Of a stretch of DNA of 64,000 nt, positions 35,095 to 48,454 are shown piece after piece. This DNA comes from Leptospira alstonii serovar Sichuan str. 79601. GTDB lineage: Bacteria; Spirochaetota; Leptospiria; Leptospirales; Leptospiraceae. The notes below the pieces were generated by a model. It saw only the letters and a list, made by a program, of their open reading frames with translations. It was not told the DNA's origin and made no database searches. How positions within the stretch are numbered: position 1 is the stretch's first letter; each line of letters begins with the position of its first letter. The position numbers and the translations under genes are program-made. The stretch lies in the NCBI RefSeq assembly GCF_000347175.1, contig NZ_ANIK01000071.1, positions 1 to 64,000 on the forward strand, written 5' to 3'.

Positions 35095-36042
35095 ATGGCC
35101 CATAAAATTGTCATTATAGGATCCGGACCGGCCGGACATACGGCAGCGATCTACGCGGCGAGAGCAAACTTAAACCCGGTGATGTACGAAGGGTTTATGG
35201 CGGGTGGAATCGCCGCTGGCGGACAACTTACGACCACTACCGAAGTCGAAAATTTCCCTGGGTTTCCGGACGGAATTGACGGAACCCAATTGACCCAACT
35301 TTTCCGGGAGCAATCCGTCAAATACGGAACCAAGATCATAACCCAAACGATCACAAAGGTGAATTTTTCCTCCAGACCGTTTCAACTCTGGTCGGACGAC
35401 GAACTTATAGAAGCCGAAGCGGTTATCATCGCGACCGGAGCAACGGCAAAAAGAATGAACGTAATCGGTGAAGATTCTTATTGGCAAAGAGGAATTTCCG
35501 CTTGTGCGGTTTGTGACGGAGCCCTTCCGATTTATAGAAACAAAGAACTCGCCGTCGTAGGCGGAGGGGATTCGGCAGTGGAAGAGGCTTCTCACCTCAC
35601 TAAGTTCGCATCGAAAGTATATCTCGTCCACAGAAGAGATTCCCTTCGAGCATCCAAAATCATGCAAAAGAGAGCGGCTACTCATCCTAAGATCGAAATC
35701 ATTTGGAACTCTCAAGTCAAGGAAGCCAAAGGAGACGGAAAAAATCTCACCGCCCTGACTCTGGAAGACACCTTGAGCGGCCAAAAAAAGGAACTTTCAG
35801 TCGGGGGACTTTTTTACGCGATCGGTCACAAACCCAATACGGATATTTTTGAAGGAATTTTGGACCTGGACGAAAGCGGTTATATCAAAACGATTCCCGG
35901 TTCTACAAAAACGAGCATCGAGGGAGTTTTTGCCGCGGGAGACGTTCAAGACAAAATTTATCGTCAAGCGGTCTCCGCCGCCGGGTCCGGTTGTATGGCG
36001 GCGCTCGATGCGGAACGCTGGCTCGAATCGAGAGAAGAATAG
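35095..36042 (+). CDS. trxB: thioredoxin-disulfide reductase
   Basis: Reduces thioredoxin with NADPH via FAD. The 315-residue protein has the FAD-binding [18 protein letters not shown], the low-molecular-weight TrxR active site [13 protein letters not shown], the NADPH motif [15 protein letters not shown] and the C-terminal [26 protein letters not shown] just before the ATG fits the start. The stop (TAG at 36040-36042) lies within the first bases of a family C repeat, so an element inserted exactly at the gene end. It stands alone. Confidence 0.96.
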   Translation: MAHKIVIIGSGPAGHTAAIYAARANLNPVMYEGFMAGGIAAGGQLTTTTEVENFPGFPDGIDGTQLTQLFREQSVKYGTKIITQTITKVNFSSRPFQLWSDDELIEAEAVIIATGATAKRMNVIGEDSYWQRGISACAVCDGALPIYRNKELAVVGGGDSAVEEASHLTKFASKVYLVHRRDSLRASKIMQKRAATHPKIEIIWNSQVKEAKGDGKNLTALTLEDTLSGQKKELSVGGLFYAIGHKPNTDIFEGILDLDESGYIKTIPGSTKTSIEGVFAAGDVQDKIYRQAVSAAGSGCMAALDAERWLESREE

Positions 36043-36142
36043 AGTTGTTGAAAAATTAATTCTGCATTTGTTTCTGTTTCATTGAAATGGACGATTGAAG
36101 CAGTTTTATTAATCCACGACTATTGAAATTTTCAACAACTCT
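36041..36142. repeat. family C MITE-like element, copy 1
   Basis: 102 bases with perfect 14-bp terminal inverted repeats, AGAGTTGTTGAAAA at the left and TTTTCAACAACTCT at the right. The interior has CATTGAAATGGACGATTGAA and GCAGTTTTATTAATCC. A second full copy is at 42901-42995, so the element has moved. It is too short to encode a transposase and needs one from elsewhere. The left end supplies the trxB stop codon region. Confidence 0.85.
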
Positions 36143-36375
36143 AATAATAAAAGGTTCTCGGGGGCCTTCATTCACGCTCACCTTCATGTAAAAGTCGCTT
36201 AATATGAAAAATACTTTATATATATTTTGTAAACTATATTAACAAACATTAATAGGCTAACACATATTAAAAGTTCAAGTTGGAGTTTTGCGGTATCAGC
36301 AATCTTGTGTAAATGACGTTAGAAAGAAGCTCAACGGCAAACACGCGTTAGTTTTCATTGAGGGCTATCACTGGA

Positions 36376-37085
36376 TTAGGTAATCCCGCGATCTTTGAGA
36401 TCCTTTTCACTGAGCCCAGTGATTCGGAGAATCACTTCCAACTTGAGCCCTTCCGAAAACATATTACGCGCCGTTTCGATTTTACCTTCGATCTTGCCCT
36501 CTTCTCTCAGTTTTTCAGCGGTAGTCATACTCAAATCCTCGTATTTCTCTAATTTAGATCTGTTTAGAACCTTGGAAATTTCCTGCGGTTGAATTTCTCG
36601 GACGTTATAGATATATAAAAACAGTTTTTTGAGAATTTCAACCCTTTTCGATTCGTTCTGAAGACTCCCAAGCAGCTCCAACAATTCGCCTAAATGTCCT
36701 AAAAACTCGTCGTCCCCTTCCCAAATTCTTTGAATCACTCCTAAAATCACGCGTAAGGTCACGCTTTCCAACTTGTCCAAATCAGTTTTAGAAAGATCCA
36801 ATAGATCCAGTTTGAAATCGGGAATGTATTCCCCCAAAGCCAAACTCTCCTCAGATAAACGTTGGTAAAACCGCCCGATTTTAGAGGGATCTTAAAAAGA
36901 AGATCCGTTTGTTCCTCTTTGAGTTTTTCCGAGATAAAATTAGAGGATGAAAGTTCTAATTTAGATAGATCTAATACGTTTTTTACCTTAGGAGACAGCT
37001 TATAGTCTAAAAAAGAAATCGCCTCCGTTGTTTCTTGAAGCATCTCCCGGACAAATCGGTCGTGTGGATTAGTAATCTCGGACAT
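36376..37085 (-). pseudogene. Rpn/PDDEXK-family nuclease, deleted and frameshifted
   Basis: The 5' frame (from the ATG at 37085) reads [18 protein letters not shown], then [17 protein letters not shown], the N-terminal part of the Rpn family of recombination-promoting PD-(D/E)XK nucleases. The sequence then jumps to another frame: [18 protein letters not shown], then EREEGK-type C-terminus ([20 protein letters not shown], ending [12 protein letters not shown]), which is the Rpn tail. The segment between, including the E-x-K of the active site, is missing. The gene has therefore lost ~60 codons and its frame near 36860, and is dead. No foreign composition is obvious. Confidence 0.82.
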
Positions 37086-37265
37086 GATCGTTTAAAAATT
37101 TAATTCTCCTTTTTATAATTTCTACCGTTAGGAAAACCGGAAAAAACTGGGAAAGAGAAAACTTTCGAGTTCGTTAGACAAGGACGTATAACGCGGATCT
37201 TATTAGGAAGTTTATTCGCACGCCGATCTAACCGCCGATAAAACGAGTTTTTAAAGTGAAAATTC

Positions 37266-38026
<761 letters not shown>

Positions 38027-38049
38027 GACCAGGTCAATGAAAAAAAGGG

Positions 38050-38958
38050 CTATTTCGCCTCTAAGGCGTACGAACGTTCCGGGATCGTCAGATAAGAGGA
38101 AATCTCACCCGTATCTTCCCGAAGCCTCGTGTTCTGATTGAAGGTATCTAAAATGATCTTTCCGTCTCGAACAAAGTTATAGAGATAATTTCCGGGTTTC
38201 ATTTTTTTGATGAGAGTAAAAACGTCCTTATCCTTTTTTAAGACGTCTTCTTCCGGATCCCAGTGATTGAAATCCCCGACGAGAGCGACGGTCTCCGCCT
38301 CGGGCGCATAAATTCTAAACTCGACGGTTCTGTATTCCAATTCCTCATAGGGAGAATCTTCCAAAATCCGAGTGGTTACTAGTTTGTCCTGTCTGGAGGA
38401 TATAGCGATCAATCTGGAAACCAAGGCACCGTCTCCGTCTTCCACCGAATCGGAGTTAGACGGATCGTGCGTAAATAAACCGTCCACTCTGAACTTGTAT
38501 TCCAGTATTTTGAGTTCTTCTCGAATCGTGTCCCTACTCTCCGGATCGAATACCGTATAAAAAACTCCGTGATCGTTTTTCTTCAGCGGAATACATCTCC
38601 AAAGAGAAAAGTTTCCGCAAACGGAAACGCCCTCGTTTTCGATTCCTTCAAAGGTGAATAAAATCCCCCGGTTGAGAAGTTTTCCCGTTTCCAAAGACAA
38701 GGAAGAATCGATGTAACGAATGTATCTAGGAGCAACCGCCTTTTTTAATTTTTCCATCTGCCAATAGTAGTAGATTTTTTCCTTTTCTACGGGTTCTAAA
38801 AAATCTTCGTAGTCTTCCGATGAAAAGGATCCGATCCAATTCCCCGCGTCATCGGCGCCGATGGCCACGCTGATCGTTAAAAGTAATGTTAATAAAATTT
38901 TAGTGATTGGGATCGATCTCATTCTGGATACAAGTTCGATCAGTTTTCGAAAAAGCAT
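38050..38958 (-). CDS. CBM48/glycogen-binding-like secreted protein
   Basis: A 302-residue protein with a signal peptide or anchor (ITKILLTLLLTISVAIGA, ending near residue 35) and two carbohydrate-binding-like modules. The first is ILFTFEGIENEGVSVCGNFS then LWRCIPLKKNDHGVFYTVFD. The second is the clear AMPK/CBM48 motif ETVALVGDFNHWDPEEDVLK, then FTLIKKMKPGNYLYNFVRDG. CBM48 domains bind glycogen or act as protein interfaces. Two in tandem in an exported protein suggest contact with a glycan or partner outside the cytoplasm. A second ATG at 38922 is a possible start. It is divergent from the TPR giant at 39112. Confidence 0.8.
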   Translation of the reverse strand: MLFRKLIELVSRMRSIPITKILLTLLLTISVAIGADDAGNWIGSFSSEDYEDFLEPVEKEKIYYYWQMEKLKKAVAPRYIRYIDSSLSLETGKLLNRGILFTFEGIENEGVSVCGNFSLWRCIPLKKNDHGVFYTVFDPESRDTIREELKILEYKFRVDGLFTHDPSNSDSVEDGDGALVSRLIAISSRQDKLVTTRILEDSPYEELEYRTVEFRIYAPEAETVALVGDFNHWDPEEDVLKKDKDVFTLIKKMKPGNYLYNFVRDGKIILDTFNQNTRLREDTGEISSYLTIPERSYALEAK

Positions 38959-39111
38959 GAGGCAAATCCGAAATCGTTCCCGCAGAAATCGAATCGAGTC
39001 CGATACAGGACATAAAATTTTTTTTCGATTCGGATCGGGTTTACTCGGTTTTGAAATGAGTTTTTTCCTTGGAGAATTTACGAGCCTACCGATATAATTT
39101 AGCAGGATATC

Positions 39112-42747
<3,636 letters not shown>

Positions 42748-42900
42748 TTTTTTCAACACGACATCGGTCTATTTCCATAGTTTTCTACTTTTGTCGTTCC
42801 GACGTACTTGCAAAAAGTATAACTTATTACTGGAATCCGTTTTTTAAAGGACTTAAGGGATTTAGAAAATTCCGGATCTTGTATATAATATTTTATCAAT

Positions 42901-42995
42901 AGAGTCGTTGAAAAAATAATTCCCACTCCGCTTCATTGAAATGGACAATTGAAGCTGTTTTATTAATCCGAACAATGAAACTTTTCAACAACTCT
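42901..42995. repeat. family C MITE-like element, copy 2
   Basis: 95 bases from AGAGTCGTTGAAAA to TTTTCAACAACTCT. It aligns with 36041-36142 along its length (CTTCATTGAAATGGACAATT, then GAAGCTGTTTTATTAATCC). One mismatch lies in the left inverted repeat. It sits in the non-coding gap after the TPR giant gene. Confidence 0.85.
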
Positions 42996-43133
42996 TAATA
43001 AACGAAAAAAATTTCAAACTCGGACTGCGCGATCGTTTCCGATTCCATAAAAACACTCGGTTAGCAAGATAGACTCGAGCTTAATTAGAGCGAAAACATT
43101 ATGAAATCGATAAACCATTTCGGAATCAAAACA
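42996..43133. other. intergenic gap after repeat, nothing seen
   Basis: AT-rich stretch between the family C element and the convergent lipoprotein gene. I see no gene, terminator or further repeat here. Confidence 0.5.
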
Positions 43134-43706
43134 TTAAGGATTTAGAATATTCAGTTTCGATTGAGCGCCCAACTTTTCACGAAGCGATTTCAATAGGAAT
43201 TGAAACTTTGCGACTTCTCCGGAGGAAAGAAGCTGGTTCGTTGTTTTTTCCCTGGAAGAGAAACTGAACGTGATTTCCTTTGTTTGGGCGATCTTATCGG
43301 CGACATCCATTGGAATCGAAGAAGTAATTCTAACCGACTCCGAATAATCGGTTCCCATTTTACGAAGATTGACCCAAGTCCCGTCGAGTTTTAAGGAAAC
43401 TCCGATCGGAAAGCTGACCTCGAAAGAACTGAGATAATAATCCAAAAAGATCGTCTTTTCCGAATTTACATTTTTAAAAACGCCTCTGAAATTCAGGGAC
43501 TTTGTATCTCCCAAGGAACAATAAAGATGAAACCCCGTACAAAGAGGATCCGAATGGAATGATATCTGTTCGAGAGCCGGTTCGGGAGTTTGACGAATCG
43601 TCTCGCCGGAACAACCGTTTTCCGTAAACAGGTTGAAACAAAGAAGAAGAATGAAAAATAAGATCTTCAAAAGGTTCCCCCGAGAATTTTTCCCCAGTTT
43701 CTCCAC
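43134..43706 (-). CDS. hypothetical exported protein, possible lipoprotein
   Basis: A 190-residue protein with a basic N-terminus, a hydrophobic signal (LLKILFFILLLCFNLF) and a cysteine at residue 32 in ENGCSGE, which could be lipidated although the -3 residue (Glu) is poor. The mature part is beta-rich: LCTGFHLYCSLGDTKSLNFR, TIFLDYYLSSFEVSFPIGVS and EITFSFSSREKTTN. Family not recognised. The start is GTG at 43706 with weak upstream signal. It is divergent from serA. Confidence 0.68.
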   Translation of the reverse strand: MEKLGKNSRGNLLKILFFILLLCFNLFTENGCSGETIRQTPEPALEQISFHSDPLCTGFHLYCSLGDTKSLNFRGVFKNVNSEKTIFLDYYLSSFEVSFPIGVSLKLDGTWVNLRKMGTDYSESVRITSSIPMDVADKIAQTKEITFSFSSREKTTNQLLSSGEVAKFQFLLKSLREKLGAQSKLNILNP

Positions 43707-43863
43707 CTACCGGAGATTTGAAAGAAAATTCCATATCAATCCCAATCCGTCTTTATGTTGATAACCGCAAGACGCGGTAAAAGTTAAGATTCTCGCTGGA
43801 GGGAAAGTCAAAGCAAAAATTCAATTTTCAGAGAACCACACTCTTGAAACCTTGGTAGGTACT

Positions 43864-45087
<1,224 letters not shown>

Positions 45088-45221
45088 ACAAATTGCCTTT
45101 CCACAAAACAATTCGCTATAACCAAAACATAATAGAAATGTAATGTAAAAAACATCCCGCCTCGAAAGAAATTTTCGAATTTTGCTTGATCGAATCGATT
45201 TCATCTCCATAGGATTGTGCC

Positions 45222-45527
45222 ATGCACTATAACAGAATTCCAAACACAGTCACCGTATATCTGAGTAAACTGGCCGATCAAAGCATTCGGCTGGCTGAGA
45301 ATATTCTGAAAGGTCTGCTTCATAGAACCGATTCTCCCATTGAACCGGGTACGGTTTTGGAGCTCAAACTCGGAACCATCAGTCTTTCCGGAGGAATTCA
45401 AATTCCGGTCAAAGTGATTCGTTGCGAAAAAATTTCGGATTCGGAGTACGATCTTTACATGAATTATACGGAAAGAGATTTCAACAAGGTTCAGGAAATT
45501 GAGGATTTGATTCGAGATCTTTCTTAA
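45222..45527 (+). CDS. small PilZ-like protein
   Basis: A 101-residue protein whose C-terminal half has a PilZ-like strand pattern: PGTVLELKLGTISLSGGIQI, PVKVIRCEKISDSEYDLYMN, then YTERDFNKVQEIEDLI. The c-di-GMP-binding RxxxR and D/NxSxxG motifs are not complete in this protein, so ligand binding is doubtful. AGGA before the ATG supports the start. It follows serA on the same strand but with a ~130-base gap, so co-transcription is uncertain. Confidence 0.7.
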   Translation: MHYNRIPNTVTVYLSKLADQSIRLAENILKGLLHRTDSPIEPGTVLELKLGTISLSGGIQIPVKVIRCEKISDSEYDLYMNYTERDFNKVQEIEDLIRDLS

Positions 45528-45670
45528 CGAACATTTCAAGAATATTGAATGTTCTTTTCTTAAAAGCGGAAGTTTTTCTTTTCGCCCCAAAAACCGCCGG
45601 AACCGAAACATTTCGGATCGTCGCGTTCTAAAACGATTTCCCCATTTTATAAAAGTAAACCCCAACGCAC

Positions 45671-45714
45671 GTTTCAAGTGGCAAGGGGTTAGATTTTAGT
45701 GGATAGAACTTTAA
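45671..45714 (+). repeat. family B repeat, single unit
   Basis: GTTTCAAGTGGCAAGGGGTT then AGATTTTAGTGGATAGAACT and TTAAA, a diverged copy of the unit at 25761-25808. Confidence 0.6.
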
Positions 45715-45796
45715 AAAGTTTCTCCGGTTCAATCTCAACTATACTATACTCAAAAAATTTAAATTTACCGTTCAATAAAAATTGTGCGAGCTCCAA

Positions 45797-45895
45797 CGTT
45801 TCAAGTGATTAGATTTTAAGGATTAAGACTTTACACAATAAAATGCAAGCGTTTCAAGTGACGAGTGGTCAGGTTTTAGGGGTTAGGATTTTACA
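45797..45895 (+). repeat. family B repeat, two tandem units
   Basis: Two units, GTTTCAAGTGATTAGATTTT and GTTTCAAGTGACGAGTGGTC, each ending in a GGATTAAGACTTTAC or GGTTAGGATTTTAC word. They are separated by an ACAATAAAATGCAAGC spacer almost the same as at 20540-20613 (CAATAAAACGCAAGT). The shared two-unit structure suggests one larger parent element. Confidence 0.65.
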
Positions 45896-45990
45896 AGGTC
45901 ATTCTAACTCCTTGAAAAGTGCCCGTTTCTACAATCTTCGTTTATCGCCTTAGGTTGACAACGGACTGCGTATAAAAAATCTGAAATTAT

Positions 45991-46437
45991 ATGAATCCAT
46001 TTTCCTCAATGCCGGAAGTCAATACAAAAGAATTTGCCGAGTATTTTCAAGAGCAAGACCGGTTCTCTTACAAAATCGGGTACAACGTCCTTTCGGTAAG
46101 TCCGGGAAAAAGCGAATACGAAATTGCAGTCGACGATTCCTTTTTCAATCCGGTTGGAATCGTTCATGGAGGCGCGCTTTTCTCCGCGATGGACAGTTCC
46201 GCGGGCGCCGCTATGGCCGCTTGGATTCGGTCTTCCGATTTAAAATATAAATTTGCCGCGACTGCTACGGCGGAAATCAAATACCGCAAAAGTGTTACGA
46301 AAGGAAAACTAAGAATCAAGACCGAAATCACGGAACAAAAACGTTCCATTGTTAAAGTTTCCTCTCAAGCCTTCGACGAAGAAGAAAACTTGGTCGCCGA
46401 ACTTTTCTCTACCTGGGTCGTTAAATTAGAAAATTAA
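45991..46437 (+). CDS. PaaI-type hotdog-fold thioesterase
   Basis: A 148-residue protein with the hotdog motif GIVHGGALFSAMDSSAGAAM (HGG, with a catalytic Asp in the helix) and strands TATAEIKYRKSVTKGKLRIK. It matches the 4HBT/PaaI acyl-CoA thioesterase family, which hydrolyses acyl-CoA substrates; which one is unknown. There is no clear ribosome-binding site before the ATG at 45991, so the start is less secure. It is flanked by repeats and has no gene partners. Confidence 0.85.
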   Translation: MNPFSSMPEVNTKEFAEYFQEQDRFSYKIGYNVLSVSPGKSEYEIAVDDSFFNPVGIVHGGALFSAMDSSAGAAMAAWIRSSDLKYKFAATATAEIKYRKSVTKGKLRIKTEITEQKRSIVKVSSQAFDEEENLVAELFSTWVVKLEN

Positions 46438-46782
46438 AATATTCGAAAATGGAAGTTTCTTCCGTTCAATTTTCATTCGTTCCCAATGCGAATATCTTTC
46501 GCTTTATTATAAACTATAAATATAAAGCGAGTTCGATGTAACCGATGCGAAAGCGATTATTATGTTGCGATCCGTAGAGAGACACTTTAGAGCTTGTCCC
46601 AAAACCTGAAAATGTGGGAACTCCTACGTTTTTAAACGATGGGAAAATCGTACAAAAAAGCCTAATAAACCGCCAAGCAGACAGAATCTGTGGGAACTCC
46701 AGCAGATTTCCTTTGCTTAAGTTTCCTATTCGCTCAAACTTTCTCCACGAATTCACGTTCGCTTATTTCAATCTTACGTTCG
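46438..46782. other. intergenic region filled mostly by the rearranged repeat
   Basis: No gene is supported here. Small open frames (46514-46756 minus, 46614-46811 plus) lack ribosome-binding sites and overlap repeat sequence. GTGGGAACTCC occurs twice (46615 and 46692), a short direct repeat. Confidence 0.55.
46527..46758 (+). repeat. family A-related repeat, rearranged copy
   Basis: Left part GCGAGTTCGATGTAACCGAT then GCGAAAGCGATTA is the family A left end. It is followed directly by TATGTTGCGATCCGTAGAGAG, the deletion form also seen at 25862-25917. A family D-type end (GAGCTTGTCCCAAAACC) lies at 46591. The right part CAAACTTTCTCCACGAATTC then ACG resembles the family A right end. It is probably a composite of two repeat families. 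Confidence 0.55.
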
Positions 46783-46998
46783 TTAGGCGACAAAAAATTC
46801 CGCACGACTGATGCTTGCAAGTTCGACGGCGCCGGTAAGATTCTTTGCAGGAAAATAGACGATCCGTTCGCCTACCATTTTACGATTGCGATCCAATTCC
46901 ACACGAGAACCGTCTTTAAGATGCAGGACGATATCGATCCCGCGATAGTTAATGTATCTTTCTAACTGACTCTTAAACTTTGCACCCTGTTCTTGCAT
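46783..46998 (-). CDS. small conserved-looking hypothetical protein, Sm-like pattern
   Basis: A 71-residue protein from the ATG at 46998, which has AAGGA seven bases before it; upstream in-frame codons to 47055 are not used. Sequence: QGAKFKSQLERYINYRGIDI, VLHLKDGSRVELDRNRKMVG, then a hydrophobic ERIVYFPAKNLTGAVELASI. The pattern (short helix then five strands with a G-S-R-V turn) recalls an Sm/Hfq-like or small SH3-type fold, but no signature is conclusive. It stands alone between repeats and the Bor-like cluster. Confidence 0.62.
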   Translation of the reverse strand: MQEQGAKFKSQLERYINYRGIDIVLHLKDGSRVELDRNRKMVGERIVYFPAKNLTGAVELASISRAEFFVA

Positions 46999-47099
46999 GA
47001 AAACATCCTTTAAAATTGTTGAAAGAATGTTCCGGAAGTACGGATGAAAGTACAAGCTTTTTTTTCGCAGATGAGGCGTTTTTTTTCAATGTGCGGGTG

Positions 47100-47170
47100 G
47101 TGAGGAAGAAACTCTATTTCGCTCTCTAAGGGTCGCTCGACATGCCCAAACTTTCTTATATCGAATTCAT
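47100..47170 (+). repeat. family A right-end fragment
   Basis: GGGTCGCTCGACATGCCCAA then ACTTTCTTATATCGAATTC matches the right end of family A copy 2 (GGATCGCTCGACATGCCCAA then ACTTTCTTAAGCGAACTC at 19570-19606). No left end adjoins, so this is a solo fragment downstream of the Bor-like gene. Confidence 0.6.
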
Positions 47171-47182
47171 CTGAACCATAAC

Positions 47183-47527
47183 TCAACTTCGTCCGGAAAC
47201 GGCGGCGGGTTTTTCCTTGGAACAATAGATCTGAACGGTTCTTACCGTATACAATCCGCCGATGGTCCAGTGAATCAAATGATCGAGAATCCCTCTTTGT
47301 ATTTTCAATTGCGGTTTTCCGTTCGTACAAAGATTTAATAAGGGAGGTTCAAATGCAGGGAACAAGCCCAGAATCCAATTGCCCTGTTTAAACTCTTGCT
47401 CCAATTCCGGAACTGAGGAAACGGGCTCGAGCTTGTTTCCCGGCATTACCTGTAAGGTAGTCCGATAACACGTAAATAAAAAACAGGCGATGGAAAGAAG
47501 AATCGCATATCTTAATTTTCTAAACAT
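47183..47527 (-). CDS. Bor-like predicted lipoprotein
   Basis: A 114-residue protein with a signal peptide and lipobox LFTC (Cys20). The C-terminal IHWTIGGLYTVRTVQIYCS resembles the Bor/Iss family ending (phage lambda Bor: LGIYTPLEARVYC), and the protein downstream of it in this cluster ends in the same pattern. Bor proteins are small outer-membrane lipoproteins linked to serum resistance in E. coli; that role is not shown for Leptospira. It is seven bases from the next gene, so the three lipoprotein genes (47183-48435) form one unit. Confidence 0.72.
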   Translation of the reverse strand: MFRKLRYAILLSIACFLFTCYRTTLQVMPGNKLEPVSSVPELEQEFKQGNWILGLFPAFEPPLLNLCTNGKPQLKIQRGILDHLIHWTIGGLYTVRTVQIYCSKEKPAAVSGRS

Positions 47528-47534
47528 AACTTCC

Positions 47535-47930
47535 TCATGAAGAATAACAAGTCAAGATCAGCGTTCTGGGTGTATAAATCCCCAAAGTAAGCTGTTCATA
47601 CAAACCGTTTAAAAACGTACTGTATTGATACGCTTCATACACTCCGGCAGGACAATACGTAAGTCCGTCGATCGTGTAGTTCGCCGGTTTTAATCCCCAA
47701 AAATAAAAATTCTGTGCGATCGTGAATTGTTGTTTAGGCAAAGACTGATTTTTGGTTCGTTGTTCCAAAGCCGTCTTACATTCTTTTTTCTGTTCGGAAA
47801 TTTTACAAGGTTCGGGTTTTTCCTGAGCAAATCGAACTCGGACGTGTTGACAGTTCCAGAATACAATCGATAAAAACACGGTCAAAAACAACTTTATCAC
47901 GGGTTTTGTCTTAAAGTTCAAAATCTGCAT
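47535..47930 (-). CDS. Bor-like predicted lipoprotein
   Basis: A 131-residue protein with a signal peptide and Cys27 in VFWNCQH as the likely lipidation site. The C-terminal NGLYEQLTLGIYTPRTLILT then CYSS closely resembles the Bor/Iss ending (LGIYTP, then a Tyr/Cys motif), and FTIAQNFYFWGLKPANYTID looks like the preceding Bor segment. It overlaps the end of the upstream lipoprotein gene by 20 bases and lies just before a second Bor-like gene, indicating an ancestral duplication. Confidence 0.78.
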   Translation of the reverse strand: MQILNFKTKPVIKLFLTVFLSIVFWNCQHVRVRFAQEKPEPCKISEQKKECKTALEQRTKNQSLPKQQFTIAQNFYFWGLKPANYTIDGLTYCPAGVYEAYQYSTFLNGLYEQLTLGIYTPRTLILTCYSS

Positions 47931-48435
47931 AACCCTTACCGTAAATTCCGGAGAATAAATTGAAATCGGATCCCCAGCTCGTCGGCCCTTCCTCGAAAAC
48001 GGAAAGTATATACTTTCCTTTTTCCAAGGATGGAATTTCCAAACGACAGGAGCGTAAATTTTCCGAAACGGACGGGATACAATCGGTCGTGGAACGAATC
48101 CGAAAATTCTTTTTCGTCAGCCGAATTCTTACATTGGATCCGACCGAATCGATTTGAAAAACTCCCTGTACGTTTTCGGCTTGTTTTAGAATAAAAGAAT
48201 ATTCTTTCAAACCTCCGTTCAACTGTCCGTGTTTCACGGACTGCAAACGAATCATTCCGTTTCGATCGTTCCGGATAAAGGAAAGTTTTTCCTGTTCTTC
48301 CTCCTTACATCCGGCCAATACACCGCAAAAAATCCAAAGAACGATTCCGACTGCACGGATTCCAAGCTCCGCCCTTGGGACAAAAAAACGCGCCGATCTT
48401 TTACTTTCAAAAAACCTTATAGGATCGAATTTCAT
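47911..48435 (-). CDS. predicted lipoprotein
   Basis: A 174-residue protein with a long basic N-region, a hydrophobic core and an ideal lipobox LAGC (Cys43). The mature part is beta-rich (YSFILKQAENVQGVFQIDSV, GSNVRIRLTKKNFRIRSTTD, then GKYILSVFEEG) and has a Cys pair (DCIPSVSENLRSC). Family not recognised. Its ATG lies 19 bases after the stop of the giant BIG protein gene on the same strand, and its end overlaps the Bor-like gene, so all four may be one transcript. Confidence 0.78.
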   Translation of the reverse strand: MKFDPIRFFESKRSARFFVPRAELGIRAVGIVLWIFCGVLAGCKEEEQEKLSFIRNDRNGMIRLQSVKHGQLNGGLKEYSFILKQAENVQGVFQIDSVGSNVRIRLTKKNFRIRSTTDCIPSVSENLRSCRLEIPSLEKGKYILSVFEEGPTSWGSDFNLFSGIYGKGYADFEL

Positions 48436-48454
48436 TTTCTTATACCGATCCCCG

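Larger units (their letters stand above)
45528..45990. other. intergenic region with family B repeats
   Basis: No gene. Two family B blocks lie here (45671-45714 and 45797-45895). The stretch ends with a TTGACA-like word at 45955 just before the thioesterase gene, but the distance to a good -10 box is not normal. Confidence 0.6.
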
